Source: Sulfurimonas sp. (GTDB taxonomy: Bacteria > Campylobacterota > Campylobacteria > Campylobacterales > Sulfurimonadaceae). From it: a DNA stretch of 7,694 bases. The notes under the pieces are model-generated. The model saw only the letters and a list, made by a program, of their open reading frames with translations, was not told where the DNA came from and did not search any database. The DNA lies in NCBI GenBank assembly GCA_003978475.1, contig QNZR01000151.1:1-7694 (forward strand). Reading direction: 5' to 3'. Position numbers and translations under genes: made by a program. The stretch's first letter is position 1. The number at the start of each line of letters is the position of its first letter. Below are positions 1-6,093 of this stretch, piece after piece.

Positions 1-231
1 ATTCATCTGACTAGTTATGAATCTAATATTGGAGAGAAGGATTTCAGTCCAAGTTGTATAAATGCAGTGTTTATATGGCAATGTTTTCTTTCTCTGGATT
101 GTGCCGGAGTAATTCATAATTGCTGGGAATATTTCCCTTATACACCTAATCCCATAAACAAGTACTGCCTCCACTTCCCATCCCAGTATATTCAGTTTCC
201 ATTAAGATGGATGAGATCACATTTAAAATAA
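1..231 (+). CDS. 3' end of an unrecognised ORF, open at the left edge
   Basis: Frame 1 is open from the first base to a TAA at 229-231, giving 76 codons without a start, so this would be the C-terminal part of a gene beginning outside the window. The translation is rich in Cys, Trp, Phe and Tyr (for example NCWEYFPY and QFPLRWMRSHLK at the end). That looks more like a real protein than random AT-rich sequence, but I recognise no domain. It converges on the minus-strand gene ending at 314, with 82 bases between the stops and no clear terminator hairpin there. An open frame of this length in AT-rich DNA is suggestive rather than conclusive; the full upstream sequence would decide. Confidence 0.4.
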   Translation: MHLTSYESNIGEKDFSPSCINAVFIWQCFLSLDCAGVIHNCWEYFPYTPNPINKYCLHFPSQYIQFPLRWMRSHLK

Positions 232-313
232 TTACAATACTGTTCAGATATCATTCAGGAAAAAATGTTCTTAACATATCATTGATTTGACATTACGCTA
301 GTCATCAGAACTT

Positions 314-703
314 TCATGTTTCTACTTCAATTTGTAATATAAGAGCTTGACAGATTTCAACATGTGCCTGATGTATTTGTCGAATATGCTCTTGAATGTT
401 ATCTTCTCCAACACCTATTGTCAAGCCATAATTGGCTATAAAACTTAAAATAACTATAGGATTATACTCTCTTAATATTTCTTGTAATCTTACTAATGAT
501 TCATTATAATCTTTTTCATTGACTTTTTGTATTTCATCAATAACTTTTCTTCTATCATCTTCCGAAATATTAGCAAATGGATTTTCTAAAACTTGTAGAT
601 TGATACCACTAGAAGTTTTTCTTTCAACCATATTGTTTTGCTGTTTTTTCTTTTTTATTCTAGCTTGTTTCTCTTTTCTTCTTTGCCTGTTATTCGTACT
701 CAT
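314..703 (-). CDS. hypothetical protein with Lys/Arg-rich N-terminus, possibly a truncated larger protein
   Basis: A 129-residue protein if it starts at the ATG at 703; a TTG two codons upstream is possible. AGGGA lies six bases before this ATG. Residues 6-30 are strongly basic (RQRRKEKQ, then KKKK), suggesting nucleic-acid or acidic-surface contact. Residues 36-129 look folded and mostly helical: an ENPF segment, an acidic helix, LQEILREYNPIVILSF, a glycine-containing turn NYGLTIGVG, and HVEICQALILQ near the end. From memory, similar segments occur at the N-terminus of longer uncharacterised proteins, which would make this a truncated remnant, but I cannot confirm that. No function can be assigned. 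GC content is visibly lower than in the nad genes, consistent with acquired DNA. No obvious partner gene is adjacent. Confidence 0.65.
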   Translation of the reverse strand: MSTNNRQRRKEKQARIKKKKQQNNMVERKTSSGINLQVLENPFANISEDDRRKVIDEIQKVNEKDYNESLVRLQEILREYNPIVILSFIANYGLTIGVGEDNIQEHIRQIHQAHVEICQALILQIEVET

Positions 704-711
704 ATTCAATC

Positions 712-740
712 CCTATAAGTTTTATTAAAAAATATGTCAA
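712..740 (-). promoter_or_regulatory. candidate sigma70 promoter for the 314-703 gene
   Basis: On the minus strand a consensus -35 TTGACA (740-735) is followed after exactly 17 bases by TATAGG (717-712), which matches four of six -10 positions. Transcription would start near 705, almost at the ATG at 703. The message would then be nearly leaderless and the AGGGA before the ATG would not be transcribed. Either this promoter or that ribosome site may therefore not be the one in use. Confidence 0.45.
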
Positions 741-758
741 ACTGAAATATAATCTACT

Positions 759-800
759 AACGGGCGCGCCCGTTGTCTGAATGCGAAGCGTTCAGACAAC
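759..800. repeat. GC palindrome fused to a long hairpin
   Basis: Positions 759-774 form a perfect 16-base palindrome, AACGGGCGCGCCCGTT. Its last three bases (GTT) are also the first three of a second structure: GTTGTCTGAA (772-781) is perfectly repeated in inverse at 791-800. The intervening TGCGAAGCG can extend the stem by a U-G and two G-C pairs around a GAA loop, giving about 13 paired positions. The element is GC-rich inside very AT-rich sequence. Neither side has the long U-tract of an ordinary intrinsic terminator. It could be a recombination or cassette-boundary site, a transcription barrier, or the end of a mobile element. Confidence 0.75.
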
Positions 801-971
801 TATTTATTCAAGGAACACTTTAGCATAAACACACATAATATTAAGAATTAAAGGAACACAAAAAATACCAAATTAATGAAAATAGCCATTATTTGAATCA
901 AAAGGCTCAGGTAGCAAATTACAAATATGTATGAAAGGTAATAATAACGTTTTCTATAAGATTAGATTTTC

Positions 972-1787
972 CTACTGCATCTTCATGGAGATGTCAATCC
1001 AATTTGCTTGATGAATGAGTGCACCGGAGCTAATGGCATCGACACCCGTTTTAGCATAAGACTCGAGTGTTTGCAAAGAGATATTTCCACTGGCTTCAAG
1101 TAAAATGGAGGGATAGTGCTCTTTTTTGTAAGCTACCACTTCTAAGAGTTGTTCGGGTGTCATATTGTCACACATTACAATATCGGCACCCACTTTCATA
1201 AACGTTTTTGCCTGTTCAAAACTTTCTGCTTCTATCTCGATTTTTGAAGTAAAAGGAATCTGCTTGCGTGCCTCTTTCATAAATACATGTAAATCTGAAA
1301 TGGTCTTTAAATGCGTATCTTTAAGCATCAGGCAGTCATCTAAGCCTAAACGGTGATTGACGGCTCCGCCACAACGCGTAGCATACTTTTCAAAAACTCG
1401 AAGCAGCGGTCGTGTTTTTCTTGTGTCAAGCAGTTTTGTGCCATAAGGGGCAGCTATTTCGACAAATTTTCGAGTCAATGTGGCAATGGAACTTGCATGA
1501 AGCAGCATATTTAAGAGTGTTCGCTCAATTCGTAAAAGCGTGTGTGAATCACCCTGAAGCGTTGCCAACACATCGCCAGAATTAAAAACATCAGAATCTT
1601 CAAATTCCCAAACAACACTAAAGCCTTCCGTTTGAGCCAGCACGTCAATGTAACGACGACCGGCAAGCACGCCATTGCTCTTGGCAATAATGTTTGCACG
1701 AGCAGGGAGCGCTTGAGAAACCAAAGCATACAGGTCACCCCGACCCACATCTTCACTTAAAGCCGCTGTGACAAAAGCTTCAATCAT
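972..1787 (-). CDS. nadC: nicotinate-nucleotide pyrophosphorylase (carboxylating), quinolinate phosphoribosyltransferase
   Basis: The enzyme converts quinolinate plus PRPP to nicotinate mononucleotide, CO2 and pyrophosphate, the third step of de novo NAD synthesis, in the cytoplasm. The 271 residues show the family motifs in order: RTLLN with HASSIATLTR (89-106), DTRKTRP (121-127), GGAVNHRLGLDD (140-151), KDTH (156-159), EIEAE (184-188), CDN (206-208), EASGN (231-235) and SSGAL (253-257). These supply the Arg/Lys/His phosphate and carboxylate contacts and the acidic barrel residues. I chose the ATG at 1787 over an in-frame ATG 36 bases upstream because MIEAFVTAALSEDVGRGDLY is the usual beginning and it overlaps the nadA stop as ATGA, a typical coupled start; the Shine-Dalgarno is weak. 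Length fits bacterial NadC (about 270-300). It appears intact. Confidence 0.97.
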   Translation of the reverse strand: MIEAFVTAALSEDVGRGDLYALVSQALPARANIIAKSNGVLAGRRYIDVLAQTEGFSVVWEFEDSDVFNSGDVLATLQGDSHTLLRIERTLLNMLLHASSIATLTRKFVEIAAPYGTKLLDTRKTRPLLRVFEKYATRCGGAVNHRLGLDDCLMLKDTHLKTISDLHVFMKEARKQIPFTSKIEIEAESFEQAKTFMKVGADIVMCDNMTPEQLLEVVAYKKEHYPSILLEASGNISLQTLESYAKTGVDAISSGALIHQANWIDISMKMQ

Positions 1788-2782
1788 AATGCCAGCATTC
1801 GCTCTAATGCAATTTTTGCCCATTTTTGTGTATCGGGATTGATAAGAATTTCATTAATCGGTTCACCCTTGTCAATGGCTTGCAGCGTCTCATACAGATG
1901 CTCAAGCGTGGTCTCGTTCATAGTCGGACACTCCGGCTTGGTTGAAGAGAGTACGTATGTATTTTCTTTGCGCAGTCTGTTAACCAGGTTAAACTCGGTA
2001 CCAACGGCAACTTTTTGATCTAACGGTATCTCGTTAATATATCTAATAATTTGAGACGTTGAACCTACAAAATCGGACGCATCGCATACTGCCGGGTCAC
2101 ATTCGGGATGCGTCACTATCTTAATGCCCGGATATTTCTTTCGATAAAACTTAATGTCATCAACAGTAAATAACTGATGCACCGAGCAAAAACCGTCATA
2201 ACAGATAATATCGGCATCCTTCACATCACTGCCATCTCCGATGACGCACGACCTCAACCCCATTCCCTTGGCAATATTTTGCCCCAAACAGCGATCGGGA
2301 ACAAAAAGGATTTTTTTGCCTGCTTCGAGTGCTTTTTCTATAATGACTTTCGCATTGGAACTCGTACAGACCATGCCACCCATTTTTCCGACGGCTGCTT
2401 TGACATCGGCATCGGAATTAATATATGTCACAGGCATAATATTATCCCGGCTAATCCCGTTAGCCTCCAAAAATTTTACCGAGTTCTCATACTGCTCACC
2501 GCCAATCATCTTTGCCATGGAGCAGCAGGCAATCCGTGGCATCACTACCCGCTTGTGCGGACTCATGATTTTCACACTCTGCCCCATAAAACCGACACCG
2601 CAAAACAGCACGTATTCGGCGTTGTCTTCCATGGTTTTACGGGCAAGTTCCAAAGAATCTCCGGTAATATCACCCATTTCGAAAACCTCGTCCCGCTGGT
2701 AAAAATGTGCTACAACCGTCACATTAAGCCGCTCTTTGAGTGCAGTAATCTTCTCTTTTAGTTCTTGAGTCGTGTCGTTCAA
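1784..2782 (-). CDS. nadA: quinolinate synthase A
   Basis: NadA condenses iminoaspartate with dihydroxyacetone phosphate to give quinolinate, using a [4Fe-4S] cluster, in the cytoplasm. Three repeated folds are recognisable: AHFYQRDEV and GDITGDSLELA near the N-terminus, FCGVGFMGQSVKI, VTYINSDADVKA, VCTSSNA, FVPDRCLGQN, and THPECDPAV with VGSTSQI. The cluster cysteines are expected to be the one in CCSMA (residue 86 or 87), GFCSVH (199) and PECPTM (285). The best start is the TTG at 2782, giving 332 residues, because AAAGGAG (2794-2788) sits five bases before it. An in-frame GTG at 2788 overlaps that ribosome site and is unlikely. The stop overlaps the nadC ATG. nadB is not in the window, so iminoaspartate must come from an enzyme encoded elsewhere. 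Confidence 0.97.
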   Translation of the reverse strand: MNDTTQELKEKITALKERLNVTVVAHFYQRDEVFEMGDITGDSLELARKTMEDNAEYVLFCGVGFMGQSVKIMSPHKRVVMPRIACCSMAKMIGGEQYENSVKFLEANGISRDNIMPVTYINSDADVKAAVGKMGGMVCTSSNAKVIIEKALEAGKKILFVPDRCLGQNIAKGMGLRSCVIGDGSDVKDADIICYDGFCSVHQLFTVDDIKFYRKKYPGIKIVTHPECDPAVCDASDFVGSTSQIIRYINEIPLDQKVAVGTEFNLVNRLRKENTYVLSSTKPECPTMNETTLEHLYETLQAIDKGEPINEILINPDTQKWAKIALERMLAL

Positions 2783-2817
2783 ATACACTCCTTTACAGGT
2801 TATTTCTTATGATTGCC

Positions 2818-2823
2818 ATTATA
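2818..2823 (-). promoter_or_regulatory. -10 box of the nadA-nadC operon
   Basis: A perfect TATAAT on the minus strand lies 24 bases upstream of the AAAGGAG of nadA, just after the stop of the small Cys-rich gene (2846). This predicts a leader of roughly 28 bases. The best -35-like TTGAGC is 20 bases away, too far for a standard promoter, so only the -10 is well supported. I saw no clear operator. Confidence 0.6.
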
Positions 2824-2845
2824 CACCATAAACTGCCACCTTGGC

Positions 2846-3142
2846 TCAATAGGGTTTCTGACACAATGTTGCCGATGCCGGCTCACACCCTCCGGTACAG
2901 ACAACATCACCAAAAAAATTCCTCGTTGCCGTTCCGCCTTGCTGCTTGGAGCAAATAAGATCGCCGAATTTATTGGTAATACATGCCCCTTGACCGCAAA
3001 CAATCTCACCCAGTGTATTGGTACCGATGGAACCGCACTGAGGTGAACAGACGGGTTCACCCAAACGATTGTTCATACACCGTTCCTCAGCAGAGACGAT
3101 CATACCAAAAAACAATAGACCTAAAACAACAGCGGTTTTCAT
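2846..3142 (-). CDS. small secreted Cys-rich repeat protein
   Basis: A 98-residue protein of unknown function. Residues 1-18 form a signal peptide: a Lys after Met, a hydrophobic core VVLGLLFFGMIV, and a VSA cleavage site before EE, so it is probably periplasmic or secreted. The mature part is built from four copies of an N-x-(L/F)-G-(E/D)-x-(V/I)-C unit: LGEPVC (27-32), LGEIVC (44-49), FGDLIC (59-64) and FGDVVC (77-82), each followed by a Gly-rich linker, usually with a second Cys. There are nine cysteines in about 80 residues, at 22, 32, 36, 49, 54, 64, 82, 86 and 94, suggesting disulfides or metal binding. AAGGAG stands five bases before the ATG and a TATAAT lies upstream. The annotation as a gene is secure; its role is not. 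Confidence 0.85.
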   Translation of the reverse strand: MKTAVVLGLLFFGMIVSAEERCMNNRLGEPVCSPQCGSIGTNTLGEIVCGQGACITNKFGDLICSKQQGGTATRNFFGDVVCTGGCEPASATLCQKPY

Positions 3143-3163
3143 TGCTGCTCCTTTTTTGATGTT

Positions 3164-3169
3164 ATTATA
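3164..3169 (-). promoter_or_regulatory. -10 box for the Cys-rich secreted protein
   Basis: A perfect TATAAT on the minus strand lies in the 44-base gap between the patatin stop (3187) and the ATG at 3142, ten bases before AAGGAG. The -35 region would overlap the patatin stop codon and is poor (GTTAAA). The gene therefore probably has its own transcript in addition to any readthrough from the patatin gene. Confidence 0.6.
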
Positions 3170-3186
3170 TCAAAATACATGTAGCT

Positions 3187-4206
3187 TTAACGCAGCAGTC
3201 TCAATACCGCGCGATGCTGCTGTTCATCCAAATCTGCCAGATTGTTCAGACGCTCCAATGTCTCAACCGCATCAAGGGCTATCGGTACGCTCAACTTCGG
3301 ATTAATACGCAAATAGTTCTTCTGGAGTAAAAAACGTGTCTGTTCATCTGCCAGTTTCGACTGCGCATTCATCAGCAGCTCCAGCAAAGGAGAGCCTTTG
3401 GAGCCAAAAACTTTCTCATTGCTCAAAAAATACTCCGTTCCCATAAGAATTTTAGAACGCTTTTGCTGCATATTTTCAACCACCCGAGCAACTTTGGTAT
3501 TGGGTTCAATATCGACCATCCATTCCAATATTCCGGCATTTTTCAGGCGTGTGACATCGTAAGGTGTGCCAGGCTGTTCTCCCGTACCAACAGAAATAAG
3601 TGTGATGGTCTCCAACGTATTGCCCGGAAGTTTCATCGCATCAATCAGCGCGACCAAAGAGGGGTTGTTTGCTACCATACCGCCATCACACAGATTTCTT
3701 GAATGTCGCGTATCTGCCAAAGAAAAGTAACTTGGTGCGGCAGAGGTTGCCAATACAATATCGACCAGTTTTTCATCCAGACGGGTCTGGTTTCTCTGGA
3801 AATACCCGCTTTTATGAAAACGTGCCACACCATTTTCAACATCAACACTCGTAATGCACACGTCCGTCATAACATCCAAGAGCGTGGCATCACCCAAAAC
3901 CTGCTCAAGGTGTTGGCGCAATATCTCCGCAGAATACTTGGGTTCAAAAATACCTTCTGAAGCCGGAGTAAACACATCGCTTACAAGCGTTTCATAGAAC
4001 GTGACAATCTCTTTGGCATGCATCCCCATAGCAAGAGCAGCGGCAATTATACCGCCTGTTGAGGTTCCCGCAATCAGATCAAAGCGCTGACCAATGCCCG
4101 TCTCGCTACCGTCATCGTTGTTTAGCAGTCTTTCAAGATTGGCTAAAATTCTGGCACTCAAATAGCCCCGAATGCCGCCGCCATCTAGCGTGAGTACTTT
4201 AAACAT
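3187..4206 (-). CDS. patatin-like phospholipase
   Basis: Patatin-fold lipid acyl hydrolases cut fatty acids from glycerophospholipids with a Ser-Asp dyad. The 339-residue protein has all key elements: the oxyanion-hole loop DGGGIRG (8-14), the nucleophile elbow GTSTGG with Ser49, and the second catalytic motif DGG with Asp174, followed by NNPSLVAL. No signal peptide or membrane segment is visible, so it is probably a soluble cytoplasmic enzyme acting on the inner membrane. Patatin-like proteins of about this size include CBASS CapV effectors, which are switched on by cyclic nucleotides; others are housekeeping or virulence lipases, and sequence alone does not separate them here. AAGGAG lies five bases before the ATG. 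It diverges from a possible DAC-domain gene across 62 bases, which may mean joint control. Confidence 0.93.
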   Translation of the reverse strand: MFKVLTLDGGGIRGYLSARILANLERLLNNDDGSETGIGQRFDLIAGTSTGGIIAAALAMGMHAKEIVTFYETLVSDVFTPASEGIFEPKYSAEILRQHLEQVLGDATLLDVMTDVCITSVDVENGVARFHKSGYFQRNQTRLDEKLVDIVLATSAAPSYFSLADTRHSRNLCDGGMVANNPSLVALIDAMKLPGNTLETITLISVGTGEQPGTPYDVTRLKNAGILEWMVDIEPNTKVARVVENMQQKRSKILMGTEYFLSNEKVFGSKGSPLLELLMNAQSKLADEQTRFLLQKNYLRINPKLSVPIALDAVETLERLNNLADLDEQQHRAVLRLLR

Positions 4207-4268
4207 CTGTGCTCCTTATGTACGCTATTTTAACATTTTAAGTATAATAGGTTTTCAAGGAGTGTCCC
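4207..4268. promoter_or_regulatory. divergent promoter region
   Basis: Rightward, a perfect TATAAT (4243-4248) is followed eight bases later by AAGGAG (4257-4262) and a GTG start at 4269, predicting a leader of only about 14 bases. Leftward, TAAAAT (minus strand, 4232-4227) lies shortly before AAGGAG and the patatin ATG at 4206. The two transcription starts would be only some tens of bases apart, so one bound protein could affect both. I see no convincing operator repeat. Confidence 0.6.
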
Positions 4269-5522
4269 GTGAGTCACAAAGCCCAACTGCTCGCAGCCAT
4301 GTTTCCCCATCTGTTTTTACCGGAGCCGACACAAGCCAGGCAGCATGATGAGTTCCGTTTCAAAAAAATCACCCGATACCGGATTGACGGAGCCGATGTC
4401 GCCAGTGCCTACTATATTGGTGATGCATCGCCGCAGCGAAAAGCCGTATATTACCGACTCCTGGAGTCGCTCAAGGCTGCTGAAACGATTACGACAGAAG
4501 ATGTGGTTTCCCAATGGCTCTATGTTAGCAGCGGCGTCAGTGCCCCGTGTGCTTCATACATACTCAAACTTATTGCGCTGCTCGATCAAGAACGACATGA
4601 AGATATTTTTCCCAACCTGAATCTTGTTTTGACGACAGACACTGCCTCGGCAGATCATCCCCAAACGCTGATGGATTCACTTCACTACCTCTGCCGCATC
4701 CACTTTTCTGCCGAAGTGTATATTATGCTCAGTCAGGATTTTAAAATTATGGGCATCTATGAGATGAACCCTGCTGCCTCCACAGAACATGCCTTTAATG
4801 TGCCTAAGCCTTTTGCTCCCTATGCCACACTGTTTCACTCCAAAAACACAACGGCACTGCTGACAGTACACTACCAAAGTAACGGTGATGTTTTTCTGTT
4901 GGCTCAAGAGCACTATAGTGCTCAGAAGAAGTACACCGTAATCGCCTCACGACGAAACCGACAGTGGCACTGTTACGATATGGATCTGCTTGAGACACTC
5001 TTTCGTGCACGCTTCAACAACAACCAAATAGGCAAAAGTCTGCTTAAAATTGCTCTTGAACTCAGTTATGAACGTCACGGTGGGCTCATTATTTACGATC
5101 AGTTTCGGCGTCTCTCCCACCAGCAGGTCTTAAACCCTCAGAGTTCCGATATTCACAGCAGCCGTGACCCTTTTTTAAAAAACTTCTCAACCCTCATTCG
5201 CTCCACACCCAAAAAAGCACTCAGCATCGCCCCCGGGAGCATGCAGATTTTAAAAAACCTGATGACGCTTGACGGCTGCGTCATCTTTGATGATGAGGGC
5301 TTACAGTCCGTTGGCAGCATTTTGTCACTTCAAACGCATCACACCGACCCCGCCGTTGAAGAGGCACTACAATCTGCCTTTTCTTCCATTTTAGGCGGAC
5401 GCAATGCAGCATCACTTTATGCTAGCGCGTTAGGGGGCATTGCATTAAAAATCAGCCAAAACGGCACCATCACGTTTGACACGCATTACTACAAACAGAC
5501 CGTCACTCTGAAGTTTTTGTAA
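4269..5522 (+). CDS. protein with a divergent DAC (diadenylate cyclase)-like C-terminal domain
   Basis: A 417-residue protein with a GTG start. Residues about 250-405 follow the DAC pattern in order: a helix KSLLKIALELSYERHG leading into GGLIIYD (271-277), SIAPGSMQILKNL, DGCVIF (335-340) at the place of the DGA motif, GGRNAAS (376-382) at the place of GTRHRAA, and ALKISQNGTI where DACs have VSEETG. DAC enzymes make c-di-AMP from two ATP. Here the Asp of DGA is kept, but RHR is not, so activity may be altered or absent. Residues 1-245 are unrecognised; with a GDVFLL strand and an RQWHCYDMDLLETL segment just before the DAC part, they resemble the sensor domains (DACNV type) described in front of some DACs. 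No membrane segment is visible. This call rests on motif recognition and needs a profile search. Confidence 0.6.
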   Translation: MSHKAQLLAAMFPHLFLPEPTQARQHDEFRFKKITRYRIDGADVASAYYIGDASPQRKAVYYRLLESLKAAETITTEDVVSQWLYVSSGVSAPCASYILKLIALLDQERHEDIFPNLNLVLTTDTASADHPQTLMDSLHYLCRIHFSAEVYIMLSQDFKIMGIYEMNPAASTEHAFNVPKPFAPYATLFHSKNTTALLTVHYQSNGDVFLLAQEHYSAQKKYTVIASRRNRQWHCYDMDLLETLFRARFNNNQIGKSLLKIALELSYERHGGLIIYDQFRRLSHQQVLNPQSSDIHSSRDPFLKNFSTLIRSTPKKALSIAPGSMQILKNLMTLDGCVIFDDEGLQSVGSILSLQTHHTDPAVEEALQSAFSSILGGRNAASLYASALGGIALKISQNGTITFDTHYYKQTVTLKFL

Positions 5523-5558
5523 TCACGACCATACACGCCATCTGCGTCAAATTTGTAC

Positions 5559-5564
5559 TATAAT
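5559..5564 (+). promoter_or_regulatory. -10 box for the 5593-6284 gene pair
   Basis: A perfect TATAAT in the 70-base gap after the DAC-like gene. It overlaps an in-frame ATG at 5563, so a transcript beginning near 5571 could not use that codon. This supports the start at 5593, which has AAGGA (5581-5585) seven bases before it. No good -35 is visible. Confidence 0.6.
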
Positions 5565-5592
5565 GGCACACCTCGTTTACAAGGACACCCTC

Positions 5593-6093
5593 ATGTGCGA
5601 CTTTAACCATTTAGATGATGCGGCAAAAACCGATTATCATCACCAACTTATTGCGTGTGCGACCGCGCTGGGAGGAAAAAATTTTTTTCTTCACATGCTT
5701 GAAGCCATCCGCAGAACCAAGCCCCACCCTCTCATGGCAAAACAGTGTGCATTTCATTTTTCTCATGGAAGTATTGTTTGGGACAAAGTTATTTTTCAAG
5801 ACAAACTCACCCTGCTTAGCAACATACGTATTCATGAAGCCAAGCAGAAAAATCTTCTGCCAAAACAGAATCATCAAAGTTATAAAAAAATACGCAACCT
5901 CGTTCGCACGCTCCATCCCATCACCTTTCATGTAACACCCAAACAGCGCAAAGACGGTGAAGGCTTTCATATGAAAGCGCTAGATGTCCTTGACGAACAA
6001 ACCACACGGCTCAACCCTGTTTTCGATGCCGTCTTTTTCTGTTCGGTTGACACCGTGAAAAAAATACTTGCCTATGAACCGAGGCAGTCATAA
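5593..6093 (+). CDS. unrecognised His-rich 166-residue protein
   Basis: I do not recognise this family. From the ATG at 5593 the product has 166 residues with twelve histidines spread along the chain, a basic middle section (residues 83-120, with KNLLPKQNHQSYKKIRNL), and a hydrophobic C-terminal segment FDAVFFCSVDTVKKIL. There is no signal peptide or membrane helix, so it is probably cytoplasmic. An in-frame ATG at 5563 would give 176 residues, but it sits in the -10 box and lacks a ribosome site; AAGGA before 5593 decides the start. Its stop overlaps the next start by one base (TAATG), so it is translated together with the YwbE-like protein. The basic character and that partner hint at RNA or DNA contact, but this is speculation. 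Confidence 0.8.
   Translation: MCDFNHLDDAAKTDYHHQLIACATALGGKNFFLHMLEAIRRTKPHPLMAKQCAFHFSHGSIVWDKVIFQDKLTLLSNIRIHEAKQKNLLPKQNHQSYKKIRNLVRTLHPITFHVTPKQRKDGEGFHMKALDVLDEQTTRLNPVFDAVFFCSVDTVKKILAYEPRQS

Larger units (their letters stand above)
710..971. other. AT-rich intergenic region between accessory DNA and nadC
   Basis: This 262-base gap holds the promoter and palindrome-hairpin described separately; the rest has no coding frame I can support. AAGGAACAC occurs twice (810-818 and 851-859) but is too short to mean much. Reading out of nadC on the minus strand, AGCC (907-904) and GGCT (887-884) flank a TTTGA/TCAAA inner repeat, followed by ATTTTC. This is at best a weak terminator for the nad genes. 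Confidence 0.5.

Noticed and set aside
762..770. The rare GGCGCGCC site as a sign of engineered DNA
   Set aside because: It is simply the centre of the natural 16-base palindrome; no vector or marker sequence surrounds it.
755..800. A complete integron attC site
   Set aside because: The hairpin and the AAC/GTT bases are suggestive, but neither strand shows the paired RYYYAAC and GTTRRRY core sites at the two ends, and the two flanking ORFs are not arranged as clear cassettes.
810..859. Direct repeat AAGGAACAC (two copies) as an attachment or operator site
   Set aside because: Nine bases in AT-rich sequence, with different flanks and only two copies, can occur by chance.
2177..2761. Long plus-strand open frames opposite nadA
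   Set aside because: They lie entirely antisense to a clearly conserved gene, have no ribosome site, and translate to His/Cys-rich sequence typical of shadow frames.
3187..5522. A standard CBASS operon
   Set aside because: There is a patatin like the CapV effectors, but no CD-NTase with its GS motif and no E1/E2/JAB or HORMA/TRIP13 genes. The neighbouring gene resembles a DAC domain instead and is divergent rather than co-directional.
5563..5592. ATG at 5563 as the start of the His-rich protein
   Set aside because: It overlaps a perfect TATAAT and lacks a ribosome site, whereas the ATG at 5593 has AAGGA at good spacing.
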